DNA of 59,776 nucleotides from NCBI GenBank assembly GCA_049511715.1, contig JBEKXU010000018.1:1-59776 (forward strand). The letters run 5' to 3'. The stretch comes from JBEKHT01 sp049511715. GTDB taxonomy: Bacteria; Chloroflexota; Anaerolineae; Anaerolineales; RBG-16-64-43. The position numbers and the translations under genes are program-made. The notes below the pieces were generated by a model. The model was not told the origin of the DNA, did no database searches, and saw nothing but the letters and a program-made list of their open reading frames with translations. Positions 8,916 to 20,698 of this stretch are shown in pieces. Numbering within the stretch: the first letter of the stretch is position 1; the number at the start of each line of letters is the position of its first letter.

Positions 8916-9974
8916 TTATTCCAGGATGTCCAGATTGGCCAGAGGCGCAAGCACAATGCCCCCTTCCGGCAGTTCGATCTCGGCACATAATGCGTGCAGG
9001 CCGTTGGGCAGCTCGATCGGATCCGCAGGCAAGGAAACGATCGTTCCAACCTTCCCCGGATAAGGATCGCGAACAATCCGGACTTGCCTCCCGGGAACCG
9101 GCGTGACACCTTCACTGGGGGCATCCGCTGTACCTACAGAGGGCAACGGCACAATCACCTCGGGACGGATCCCTTGCCAGCGAACGGACGGCTGCGCGTT
9201 CAGGCTGGCTTCGCGTCCCGCATTCGAGGCCAGCAACTCGAAGGTCGCAGTGTTCATCGGGCGGCTGCCGAATCCATCGGTCAGCATCACCGGATACCCC
9301 GCTTCCTGGGCAAGGGGGATCAGTGCCGAAGGCATACTGCCGACGATCACCCCTCGAGCGGGCAGACTACCCAGAACCCTCATCGTCTCGGGGTCGCTGA
9401 TCCTCCCGGCGACAATCAAGGAACTGCGAAGGCCAATTTCCAGATTTGCAGGCGTCAGTTCCTCAGAGGAGGTCGCCGTTCCGACGCGCAGAAGGCCGAA
9501 TTCCTCTCGGCCGTTTCCCCACACCCCTTCGACCTGCGCCCCTACGGTCTCGAGGGTGACCGAGTGCTCTGCTTCCATCCCCACGATAGTTCCCGGGTAG
9601 GTCGCCCGCAGCTCAAATACCTCGCCCAGGGCCTCAAAGAGCAGTCGGCCATCGCCCTGCAAGACAATCCGGCCAGCCGAGGGAGCGCGGACAACCCTTC
9701 GCATCAACCCCACGGGACCCGCCAGAATATCGCCGCTACTGACCGCCTCGCCGGCCTTCCGCTTCAGCTGCTCATCCGCCCGAGCGGCTGGCAGGCCCAG
9801 AGCATGGCCCACGTCGATCAGGGAATGAGACGGGGTCAGAGTGCACCGCCCCAGCAGATCGCCAGCTTGCACCTTCTGATTAAGGCGTGCAGTAATTGTG
9901 CCAGCCAGGGGAAGGGACCGCCGGCGGCGAATCACGACCAGGGGTGCCACGTGAGTCTGAGAGGTGCGTTCCAT
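8916..9974 (-). CDS. Protein of unknown function with barrel-like and KOW-like segments
   Basis: 352 residues, no membrane segment. The N-terminal third has repeated glycine/valine patterns (LPLAGTITARLNQKVQAGD; GEAVSSGDILAG; RAPSAGRIV) that resemble biotinyl-lipoyl or hybrid-barrel folds. The C-terminus has GRQVRIVRDPYPGKVGTIV, similar to a KOW motif. The middle part is not recognised. I took the ATG 12 bases beyond the end of the upstream ATPase gene; a TTG 21 bases earlier would overlap that gene. The tight spacing to the GlmL-like gene implies co-translation and a shared role. These fold calls are weak. Confidence 0.7.
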   Translation of the reverse strand: MERTSQTHVAPLVVIRRRRSLPLAGTITARLNQKVQAGDLLGRCTLTPSHSLIDVGHALGLPAARADEQLKRKAGEAVSSGDILAGPVGLMRRVVRAPSAGRIVLQGDGRLLFEALGEVFELRATYPGTIVGMEAEHSVTLETVGAQVEGVWGNGREEFGLLRVGTATSSEELTPANLEIGLRSSLIVAGRISDPETMRVLGSLPARGVIVGSMPSALIPLAQEAGYPVMLTDGFGSRPMNTATFELLASNAGREASLNAQPSVRWQGIRPEVIVPLPSVGTADAPSEGVTPVPGRQVRIVRDPYPGKVGTIVSLPADPIELPNGLHALCAEIELPEGGIVLAPLANLDILE

Positions 9975-9984
9975 CAGAATAGGT

Positions 9985-11757
9985 TCAACCCCCAATCTGC
10001 ATCAGCCATTCCTCCATCGCCCTTCGTTGACGGCCAGGGTCGGGGAAGGGAACAATGGGCCGGCCGCGGACGTCCAGGATGACTCCCACAAGGCCTCCGG
10101 ACGCGCGGATGGTGCCGCCTTGACCCGGCCCGCCCAGCCCCAGGTCAAAATGGCGCGAGGGCTGAAGAGCGATCCGGGCTGTCTGGCCCGGCCCCAGGGC
10201 CAAGACCTCAATAGCCCCAAACGGGACTTGGCCGTGAACCCTGCGCCCGTCTTCATAGGCCATCTGATAGCGCAGGACCGTCTCGCCCGGATGGGCATGT
10301 CCTACTGGGCTGATCACTGTCCCCAGGTTCGGGAAGCTCGGAGAGTCCAGAACCTGAACGACTGCCAGCGGGTTGATTCGGGCCATTGCGCCCAGAGCCG
10401 GAAGAAGGTTGTGGGCATCTAGAATGAGGGTAGTGATGCCCGGCGGCTCCAAGGCATCCAGAAGCATGAGTGCTGCCTGTCCAGGCCGAGGCACATTGGT
10501 CAACGGCCCGCCCGACCCGACGATTGGCTCGCAGGGAGGCAGCAGGCCAGGCCAGACGGCCACGTGATCAATCTGCCAGGTCGTCGCTACGCCGCGCAAG
10601 GCCGCCCGGATCAGCGATCGGGCGATGGCTTGTTCGAGCCAAAGATCTTCTGGCGTGCAAGGGATGCTTCGCGGATAAAGCGTCTTGTTGAACAAGTAGT
10701 CGCGGATCGCATCGCGGCGCATTTCCATCGGAAGCCAGTGGGCGATCTCCTCCAGCGTGCTGGTTTCGAGCAGACGCGAGGCATTCCGGCCGAGGTTGAG
10801 GTCAGGGCGCACCGAGAGGGAAAGCGAGCTGCCAAAGGCGCTACAAAGGATTGTCGAGCCGGCGCCCACAGAAACACCCATCACGCCTTTCTTGCCCTCG
10901 AAAGCCTGACCCAAAAAGCGAATGACGGTCCCAATGCCGACCGCTCCCGGAGTGAATACTCCACCAGTCCAAGCCAGCGGCTCCTCAAGGCCGCTGAGCT
11001 TGGAGCGCAGGATTTCCACGACCCGGTTGTTCAGTTCGGATCTGGCACCGTCGAGCGCCTCGACATCCAGACTCGGGCGCACATTGGGCCCAACATAGAC
11101 TGCGCCTACAGGTTTGAGCAGCTCTCGTACTTGATCCGCCACGGCGCTGTTCCCCACAAACAGGACCTGCGGCCGCTGCTCGCCGGGAAGGAGGAACACG
11201 CTCAGTCCAACCACTTCGAGAGTTCGCAAGAGCGCTTGGGAGGCGCCTCCCTCGGTTCCGCCCGCAATAACAATCAGATCCGGGTGGGCTTCGATCAACA
11301 GGTCGAGAAGGGCCTCATCCCCTTCGCGGTCCCCCAGGCTGACCTCGGCCACCACCTCAACCGGAGCCGAGCGGGCTAGGTTCCGCACGCTCTTAAGAGA
11401 GTATTCCGCCAGCAATCCGACCAGTGCCGTCCGGACTTCGGCCTGCAGGGAAAAGGACAAAGCGACCAAATCCGCGCCGCTGCCGTCCGGGCGGGTCGGC
11501 AGGATGAGCTGACCCCGCGAATCCGAAAGCGGGCGACCTACGGTCTTCGCCAAGGCCCCGATCGCTTGCTGAATCCCCTCGCTAACGTCCAAAACCGGGA
11601 ATTCGGCCGTGGTTGGCGCCCTCGCCACTCCCAACAGGCGATAACGGTTCTCCACCACATCGAACAAGGCGGCCCGTGTAAAGCTGGTGCCGACATCGAC
11701 GGCCAGAATCGATTCGACTTCGGGCTTAGGCGGGGCTTCTGCGCTACGGGAGGTCAT
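9985..11757 (-). CDS. GlmL/MutL-family ASKHA ATPase
   Basis: 590 residues. The N-terminal phosphate-binding motif ILAVDVGTSFTRAALFD and a later IAGGTEGGASQALL place it in the actin-like (ASKHA) family that includes GlmL/MutL of the glutamate mutase locus. GlmL is usually viewed as an accessory or reactivating partner of B12-dependent glutamate mutase, but no mutase gene lies nearby. The start ATG overlaps the stop of the upstream membrane protein gene (ATGA). The context, membrane proteins on one side and a soluble barrel/KOW-like protein on the other, suggests a different role here. Confidence 0.8.
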   Translation of the reverse strand: MTSRSAEAPPKPEVESILAVDVGTSFTRAALFDVVENRYRLLGVARAPTTAEFPVLDVSEGIQQAIGALAKTVGRPLSDSRGQLILPTRPDGSGADLVALSFSLQAEVRTALVGLLAEYSLKSVRNLARSAPVEVVAEVSLGDREGDEALLDLLIEAHPDLIVIAGGTEGGASQALLRTLEVVGLSVFLLPGEQRPQVLFVGNSAVADQVRELLKPVGAVYVGPNVRPSLDVEALDGARSELNNRVVEILRSKLSGLEEPLAWTGGVFTPGAVGIGTVIRFLGQAFEGKKGVMGVSVGAGSTILCSAFGSSLSLSVRPDLNLGRNASRLLETSTLEEIAHWLPMEMRRDAIRDYLFNKTLYPRSIPCTPEDLWLEQAIARSLIRAALRGVATTWQIDHVAVWPGLLPPCEPIVGSGGPLTNVPRPGQAALMLLDALEPPGITTLILDAHNLLPALGAMARINPLAVVQVLDSPSFPNLGTVISPVGHAHPGETVLRYQMAYEDGRRVHGQVPFGAIEVLALGPGQTARIALQPSRHFDLGLGGPGQGGTIRASGGLVGVILDVRGRPIVPFPDPGRQRRAMEEWLMQIGG

Positions 11758-12437
11758 GAAAGGAATCGCAACAGGACATCTTTCAGATAGAGCAGGCGTT
11801 CAATGAGTGCGGTAAGAGTCGCCGCAAGGGCCCCCGCGTACAAGACTCCAAATGTGATGGATAGGAAGATCTCACCCACCCAGGCCCAAGGCCGAACCCA
11901 GGCGGGTCGCTGCGGGGGTTGGCCAGCCCGGCGGCTTGCCCCGAAATGAAAATAGGCGAGAGTACTCACGGCGCCCACCAGGATGATGATGCGATCCAGG
12001 CTGGTCCATGGGTCGAACGCCGGTGCTGGCCCGGGGGAAGACTGAAAAGGAGCAAGGGAGGCGGCTGAGGCCGCCAACTGGGGAACCAGCGTTCCGGTCA
12101 ACGCTCCCCCGACGACAACGGCTGCCCCCAAGCCGACAAGAAAGGCCATGGGAATTCCGCCGAGGATGGAGAGGCGCGGGGTCGAACGGCCGATCAGCAG
12201 GACGGTCAGCAGAAGGAGGAAAAGAACCCCGGGATCCAGCCAGCCCGAAAGGCTCACCAGTCTCCCCAGGAATTCGGGCCAGACGACCGAATTCCAAGCC
12301 ACGGCCGCAATATAGCCGGCGGAGACTCCGATCAAGAGATGCACGGCCACCCGAAAGAGCAGGTTGTCCCCGATCAAATAGCTCAGGATTGACACGGTCA
12401 GGAAGAAACCGAGGGCCGCCCCAGCCAAATCAGTCAC
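11754..12437 (-). CDS. Polytopic membrane protein of unknown function
   Basis: 227 residues with about six hydrophobic segments, such as LVSLSGWLDPGVLFLLLLTVLLIG and MAFLVGLGAAVVVGGALTG. There is a hydrophilic Pro-rich loop near residue 140 and a basic loop (ASRRAGQPPQRPAW) near residue 170. No recognised domain. The GTG start overlaps the end of the zinc-ribbon gene by 8 bases and its stop overlaps the ATPase start, so the three are coupled. Confidence 0.85.
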   Translation of the reverse strand: MTDLAGAALGFFLTVSILSYLIGDNLLFRVAVHLLIGVSAGYIAAVAWNSVVWPEFLGRLVSLSGWLDPGVLFLLLLTVLLIGRSTPRLSILGGIPMAFLVGLGAAVVVGGALTGTLVPQLAASAASLAPFQSSPGPAPAFDPWTSLDRIIILVGAVSTLAYFHFGASRRAGQPPQRPAWVRPWAWVGEIFLSITFGVLYAGALAATLTALIERLLYLKDVLLRFLS

Positions 12438-14613
12438 GCTTCTTCTCCCCCAGGTGCTTCACGAGGGCGATTCCGGCCGACCCGAGTGCCCCCACCCCTA
12501 GGACCAGCACAGCGGTCAAGGCCGAGGCGCCGAATGCATCCCACCAGGAATCGGCGGGCGAGATGCTCCCACATTGACCCGTGGCTGAGTTCGCCGAGTT
12601 CATACAGGCGTACGTTTCGGCCCCGGCCAGACCCACGACCAAACCCTCCACGGAGGGGGTGTCACTTTCATAGTAAGGCCGAACCAGAGGCTCCGCCGCT
12701 GCGCTGATCACGGCGAAAACCGGAACGCCCGGATGAAGCGTGTGGACTTGTTCGATCCAGGCCTGGAAGAGCTGCGGCTGTGCAACCACAATGATGATCG
12801 AGGAAAAACCCTCCAGACTCGTCACAGGCTTGAGAAAAGGTGAATCCCATGCTGACGAAGAGGAGGTCGCACCGCTGGCCTGGCGCGGGTCACTGGCAAA
12901 AGCTCGTAGGCCGACGGCATCACCCGGCAAGTACCCGAGTGGAAGGTACTTCCCGGCCGAGGCGTAATCCGGATGCGCGGCCTCTCCCCGCGCGATCACG
13001 TCCGCCGCCATCGCCGGACCGGTGGGCCGGGTCGAAAGCGACGCAATGGGGATGCCTCGGCCCATGAGCTGATCGACCACCGCCAGGGCCCCGGCCTCCA
13101 ATTCCGCCGCATCGGCCGGGTCGAATTCAAAAGCCATCAGGATTGGCCGGTCGACGGGCAAGGCATTGATGGCTGTCCGCAGCTTGAGAGTTTCCACAGA
13201 AACGGTCGTGGGGCGAGCGAAAACATGAGTCTGGGTGATCCCGGGGGCAAGGATGGCGACCAGCAGGAGGGCCCAAACCCCCAACGTCCAAGAATGGAAC
13301 CTGCGCCCGGCGCGCTCTGTTCGCTTCACCTCCCGCGATTCGGGGTTGATGACAACCCGCTGAAGAAGTTCGGCCTGGGCAGCGTGAGCTGGGTTGACTT
13401 CCAGTTGTTCTCTCTGAACGGGAGGGTGAGGAACTTTCTCAAGAACGGAGATGGGCGGCAGAACCCCTTTGAGTCCAGAAAGAGGACCGGCCGTCTCAAC
13501 CCTCTCCTCCTCGGAGCCCTCGGACTTGACCGCACGCCCTTCGATCGGGCGGAGCGCCTGCAGCCATGGAGGCAGAACAGCGTGTTCAATTTCTTCGGTT
13601 TCCGATTCAATTTGAGGGGCATTGGCGGGCGGCTGAGTAGCGGTCAGCCATTCCGGTAGAACACCCGGGGCAAGCAACTCGTCGAGACCAGGGCCTGCAA
13701 GCCCCTCTTCCTCCTGCCCCCCCTGCGGTTGGCCCCCCTGGGCTGCCGGTTCGGTCACTTCCCTGACCCTGGCCAGCCACTCGGGAATCTCCGCTTCTGC
13801 GGCCTCTGCCGCCAGTTCCTCAGAACCTTGGGTAAACGGCGAAAGCCGTGGCAATTTCGGCCCGGCTTGCCCGGCGGCCTGAGCCGATTCACCCATAGCG
13901 GGGGCGGAAGGGGAAAAAGAATCTCCCCCAGGGAAAGGTCCCTGAACCCGTGCTGGCGGGGTTTCATCAGTCGGCCCACTGGGGGCCTCGGCCTCCCCCG
14001 GAGCAGGCTGTCCCGCGGTTTGGCCCTCAGAAGGAGTCGCCAGTCCGGGGGCTCGCCATCCCTCTTCGCGCGGCACATGAAGCCAGTCAGGCGGAAGTTC
14101 CTCCCCGCGCGCCGAAGTTGGCGTTCCAAAGGGGGATCCTTCCGGCTCCTGTTCCTGCTCGTAGGTTCGACGCACCCGAAGCCGTTTCAGCCATTCCGGC
14201 TCCGCGGTCTCTCCCGGCTGCTGCTCGGCTCGCGCCTCACTGGGGATCTCCGGCGGAGACGCCTGCGAAATCTCGGAGGAAGGCGGCGGCGCCGCAGGCG
14301 GCGTTGCTTCCCCCTCCTCCCCGCCACGAGCTCGGATTCGTGCCAACCAGTTGGGCACTTCGTCCGGCCCCGGCAGGGGCTCCGCCTCGCCCGAAAGATC
14401 TCGGGTCCCCCCCGGCTCTCCCGCCGTCCCTTGAGCACGCAGCCTTACCAGCCAATCCGAGGCCTCTTCCTCGGCCGGGCTTGAAGGGGAGATCGGGGGT
14501 TCGGATCCGGATGGCGCGGCCGTGAGCGGCCGAAGGCGGGCCTGGCAAAAGGCACAGACCTCATCCGTCTCCGCATTCGGCTTGCCACACATCGGGCAGC
14601 GCAACTCGGGCAT
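12430..14613 (-). CDS. Zinc-ribbon membrane protein with seven WL-type repeats
   Basis: 727 residues. The N-terminus is a zinc ribbon (CPMC...CAFC, residues 6-23). Residues 50-355 are acidic and Pro/Gly-rich and carry seven copies of a short motif, consensus P-x-W-L-x-x-(L/I/V)-R, with Trp at 54, 89, 141, 177, 279, 322 and 350. A membrane segment lies at about 442-460. After it comes a roughly 230-residue domain, presumably on the other side of the membrane, and a final membrane segment near 695-717. The repeats look like short docking motifs on a disordered stalk. AAGGAAGAGA precedes the ATG. Function unknown. Confidence 0.85.
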   Translation of the reverse strand: MPELRCPMCGKPNAETDEVCAFCQARLRPLTAAPSGSEPPISPSSPAEEEASDWLVRLRAQGTAGEPGGTRDLSGEAEPLPGPDEVPNWLARIRARGGEEGEATPPAAPPPSSEISQASPPEIPSEARAEQQPGETAEPEWLKRLRVRRTYEQEQEPEGSPFGTPTSARGEELPPDWLHVPREEGWRAPGLATPSEGQTAGQPAPGEAEAPSGPTDETPPARVQGPFPGGDSFSPSAPAMGESAQAAGQAGPKLPRLSPFTQGSEELAAEAAEAEIPEWLARVREVTEPAAQGGQPQGGQEEEGLAGPGLDELLAPGVLPEWLTATQPPANAPQIESETEEIEHAVLPPWLQALRPIEGRAVKSEGSEEERVETAGPLSGLKGVLPPISVLEKVPHPPVQREQLEVNPAHAAQAELLQRVVINPESREVKRTERAGRRFHSWTLGVWALLLVAILAPGITQTHVFARPTTVSVETLKLRTAINALPVDRPILMAFEFDPADAAELEAGALAVVDQLMGRGIPIASLSTRPTGPAMAADVIARGEAAHPDYASAGKYLPLGYLPGDAVGLRAFASDPRQASGATSSSSAWDSPFLKPVTSLEGFSSIIIVVAQPQLFQAWIEQVHTLHPGVPVFAVISAAAEPLVRPYYESDTPSVEGLVVGLAGAETYACMNSANSATGQCGSISPADSWWDAFGASALTAVLVLGVGALGSAGIALVKHLGEKKRD

Positions 14614-14663
14614 TCTCTTCCTTCAGGAACACAGTCATCCGCGGTGCTGCTGGCGCAAGATCC

Positions 14664-15278
14664 TCAGCGCTGGTAGGGTTGGTCAAGACCCAGCAGCACC
14701 CTGAGCCCCGTGGCGGTTGCTCCCAGCGCAATTCCAAGGAGGAGGCCGCGGCCGCCCCCCACGGCGGGAACCTGGGCGAGCCAGTTGCGGAACCCCTGCA
14801 AGAACGGAATCGCCACGAAGGGAAGCGGGGCCGTACCCAGGAGCACAATTACCGCCGCGAGAAAAAAAAGATAGGTGCTCCAGTGGGGCCTGCGAAACAT
14901 CACGCGGACCCCTGCGATGAGGAGGACCCCGGACAATAGTCCGGTCAGCGCCACTTCCAGAGGCTGTTGGACCTGGGTCACGATCCACACCGAATACGGG
15001 CTCTGCGGGCCGAAGACCGTCACCATGATGAACACGCTCAGCATCGAGATGACCAGGAAAATGCTGTAGAGGTGCCCAGGTTTTCCATCCCGGATCTTGC
15101 GAGCGTGAACGCTCAGCAGATTGCCCGCCCCCAACAGGAGAGCAACCGTTGCGAGAATGGCCCCGATCTGCAAGAGCGCAGCGCGCATCGCCTGGAGAGG
15201 GGCCAGGGGAACAAAGTAGGCCACCAGTGTGAGCAGCCCCGTGCCGATTGCGACGACCACGGACACATGGAACTTCAT
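14664..15278 (-). CDS. Polytopic membrane protein of unknown function
   Basis: 204 residues with about six membrane segments, starting MKFHVSVVVAIGTGLLTLVAY and ending in a glycine-rich segment (GGGRGLLLGIALGATATG). No catalytic motif is visible. Its ATG overlaps the DUF6754-like gene stop (ATGA), so the pair is translationally coupled, and the zinc-ribbon gene follows after 50 bases. Confidence 0.85.
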   Translation of the reverse strand: MKFHVSVVVAIGTGLLTLVAYFVPLAPLQAMRAALLQIGAILATVALLLGAGNLLSVHARKIRDGKPGHLYSIFLVISMLSVFIMVTVFGPQSPYSVWIVTQVQQPLEVALTGLLSGVLLIAGVRVMFRRPHWSTYLFFLAAVIVLLGTAPLPFVAIPFLQGFRNWLAQVPAVGGGRGLLLGIALGATATGLRVLLGLDQPYQR

Positions 15279-16027
15279 AGAATCCCGACCGTCCCGAGCA
15301 CCGCCAAAGCAACCGCCGCCCCGATAACGACCCAGCGCATGACGTCCTGAGCCTGAACGCTCGCAGCGTGGGCACGATTCACTTTCAAGTAGGCCCCGGT
15401 CGCGAACAACTCTTCCCCGATCAGAGGGTGGTCTGCCGTGGCATAGAGCACGGCTTGAGCCACGGGATCCAGGGTTCCGCCAACAACATCGCCCCTCCGG
15501 GAGCCCGCCTCAGCTACCAGTGCAACCTCCCGACCCTGAGGACCGAGAATGAAGGTCGCGGTCACATCCTCATCCGGAGCCGTGTGCATGGTGCCCGCAG
15601 CATATCCCAGGGGACCCAATCCTGCGATTCGACCCAACAAGGGATCGTATCGATCCTCGGCACGCTGGTGGCGAAAGGCGACCCGGTAGACGTCCTGCGA
15701 CAGCAACGTCACAGCCCCATCCGCAGAGGTGGCCAGCGGAGGTTTGTCGCTCACACTGCCTGCCTTCGCAATCTGAGAAAGGGCCGCAAGGCCAACCAAC
15801 GTTGCCGAGGCCTCTGGGCCGTACATTGAACCGTTCCCCAAGGACAGATGCAAGCGAGTGCCCGACTCGACGGACCGACCGATATCGGCCGAGAGAGCTT
15901 CCAGGGCCGGCAGACGTCGGAAGGTCGGCCACTGCCCGCGGCGCAGGAACGTGAAGAACAGGATCAGTCCTGCTAGCAGCAAGCCCACCACCAGTGCCAA
16001 GACGCCTTCGATAGCTGCCATCGCCAT
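15275..16027 (-). CDS. DUF6754-like membrane protein
   Basis: 250 residues. A membrane segment at about residues 5-29 is followed by a soluble domain containing VESGTRLHLSLGNGSMYGPEASATLVGL and ATADHPLIGEELFATGAYL, and a membrane segment closes the C-terminus. I recognise the pattern as DUF6754, known mainly from Chloroflexota; this rests on memory and not on a search. Function is undescribed. Two start codons (16027 and 16021) are close together and cannot be told apart. Confidence 0.75.
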   Translation of the reverse strand: MAMAAIEGVLALVVGLLLAGLILFFTFLRRGQWPTFRRLPALEALSADIGRSVESGTRLHLSLGNGSMYGPEASATLVGLAALSQIAKAGSVSDKPPLATSADGAVTLLSQDVYRVAFRHQRAEDRYDPLLGRIAGLGPLGYAAGTMHTAPDEDVTATFILGPQGREVALVAEAGSRRGDVVGGTLDPVAQAVLYATADHPLIGEELFATGAYLKVNRAHAASVQAQDVMRWVVIGAAVALAVLGTVGIL

Positions 16028-16064
16028 GCCTTAACTTCGAGGATTAACGCGGGGGAGCCACTTT

Positions 16065-16098
16065 CCCCGGCGACGGAGCCCAGTAATGGCCGCCGGGG
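16065..16098 (-). other. Hairpin between the first two operon genes
   Basis: CCCCGGCG at 16065-16072 pairs with CGCCGGGG at 16091-16098 around an 18-base loop, in the 74-base gap between the 73-residue gene and the DUF6754-like gene. There is no T run, so it is more likely an RNA-stability or processing element than a terminator. Confidence 0.35.
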
Positions 16099-16101
16099 TC
16101 G

Positions 16102-16323
16102 TCATTGCACCTCTTCATCCCCCTCGAGCACCTGCGCCCATCTCGCCAGAGTCTGAGAGGAGACAAAGCTTTGCAATAGGGGCTCGGCGACATAGAGTGC
16201 CTGAGCCGTGAGCCACCCCAGGGCTGGAGCAGTCGCCAGCACCTCTGTGAGGATGGCCGACACCGGGAAGGCGCGAAGAATGCCGCCTTGATCCGATCCT
16301 TCCTCGACTCTCGGTTTCTGCAA
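16102..16323 (-). CDS. Small protein (73 aa), first gene of the membrane/ATPase operon
   Basis: A TTG start is preceded by AAAGGAG at good spacing and gives a 73-residue protein. It has an acidic or polar N-terminus, then a largely hydrophobic middle (AFPVSAILTEVLATAPALGW) and ends LARWAQVLEGDEEVQ. A longer frame exists upstream but has no ribosome-binding site and reads through the promoter. One amphipathic or membrane helix is likely. The function is unknown. Its place at the head of the operon suggests a subunit or regulator of the same system. Confidence 0.65.
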   Translation of the reverse strand: MQKPRVEEGSDQGGILRAFPVSAILTEVLATAPALGWLTAQALYVAEPLLQSFVSSQTLARWAQVLEGDEEVQ

Positions 16324-16375
16324 GGGGTTCTCCTTTCCCCCGCTCAAGAATCCGCGTCGGCCACTGCTCGGAAAG

Positions 16376-16381
16376 AGTATA
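16376..16381 (-). promoter_or_regulatory. Extended -10 promoter of the membrane/ATPase operon
   Basis: TGCTATACT on the minus strand (TATACT at 16376-16381 with TG one base upstream) is an extended -10. It lies about 52 bases before the TTG of the first gene. Confidence 0.5.
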
Positions 16382-16958
16382 GCACAGACAATCTGCCTCG
16401 ATCCTGCGGCGCCCTGCGGTGAGAGCTTGCCCGAAGCCGAGCTTTCATCGCATAAGAATCTCTCGCGCGACATGGGCGCGCGGAACGACCATGCGCATGG
16501 GCGCAAGGGCGCGGTTGGGGATTGAAGATCTCGCCCAAGCGGGGCTGCCAGGGCTTGTCGACATGGACGAGAAAAGTTGTCCCACCTCCTCGATCCATCA
16601 ATGGCGGGGGAACCTGTTTCTCCATCCGTGCGCAGAACAGGACAACATGCAGTATCGCCGTATTCGGGTATTTCCGACCAAAATTGAATGACAAAGCTCT
16701 AGCGATTCTATGGAGATTGTCACTCGTCTCATGGGCTACAAAAAGAGACAATCATGTCATGGTTAGGGGGAAATTCGCAGAGGACCATTCGCCGGACGGA
16801 AGTGAGCCCGCAGTGACGGACGCAGGCTTCAGATAGCGCGTCCAGGATCCGGACAAGCCACGAACAGATTTGCAAGCCCTGCCTCGATCATGGGACGAGC
16901 AGGTCTCCGTGCGATGGGGCGTGTGTCGTTTCAGACGGACCGGCTTGCGGAGGGTTTC
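16382..16958. other. Intergenic region before pyruvate:ferredoxin oxidoreductase
   Basis: No convincing gene. It is more AT-rich at 16660-16760, where the PFOR promoter probably lies. GATTGTC at 16715-16721 and GACAATC at 16747-16753 form an inverted repeat, and another GACAATC occurs at 16387-16393. No clean -35/-10 pair could be assigned. Confidence 0.4.
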
Positions 16959-20537
<3,579 letters not shown>

Positions 20538-20558
20538 TCCGAATATCGCTTTGGAAGG

Positions 20559-20582
20559 CGGGACTTGGGCCCGCGGGTCCCG
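20559..20582 (+). terminator. Hairpin after PFOR
   Basis: CGGGAC (20559-20564) pairs with GTCCCG (20577-20582) 22 bases after the PFOR stop, between convergent genes. There is no clear T run, so termination is only probable. Confidence 0.35.
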
Positions 20583-20698
20583 GAGAAGAAGGATCGGGGG
20601 GACAAATCCCAATGCGGCCTGAGGTTCCAAGAACCGAAGGTCGCTTTCAATTGTCGCAGGGCAAGTGGGTGGCCGACGGAACCGGGGTCAGATACGGC

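Noticed and set aside
16387..16753. Three copies of GACAATC/GATTGTC as a regulator site
   Set aside because: A 7-base word three times in 370 bases, without fixed spacing to a promoter, is too weak.
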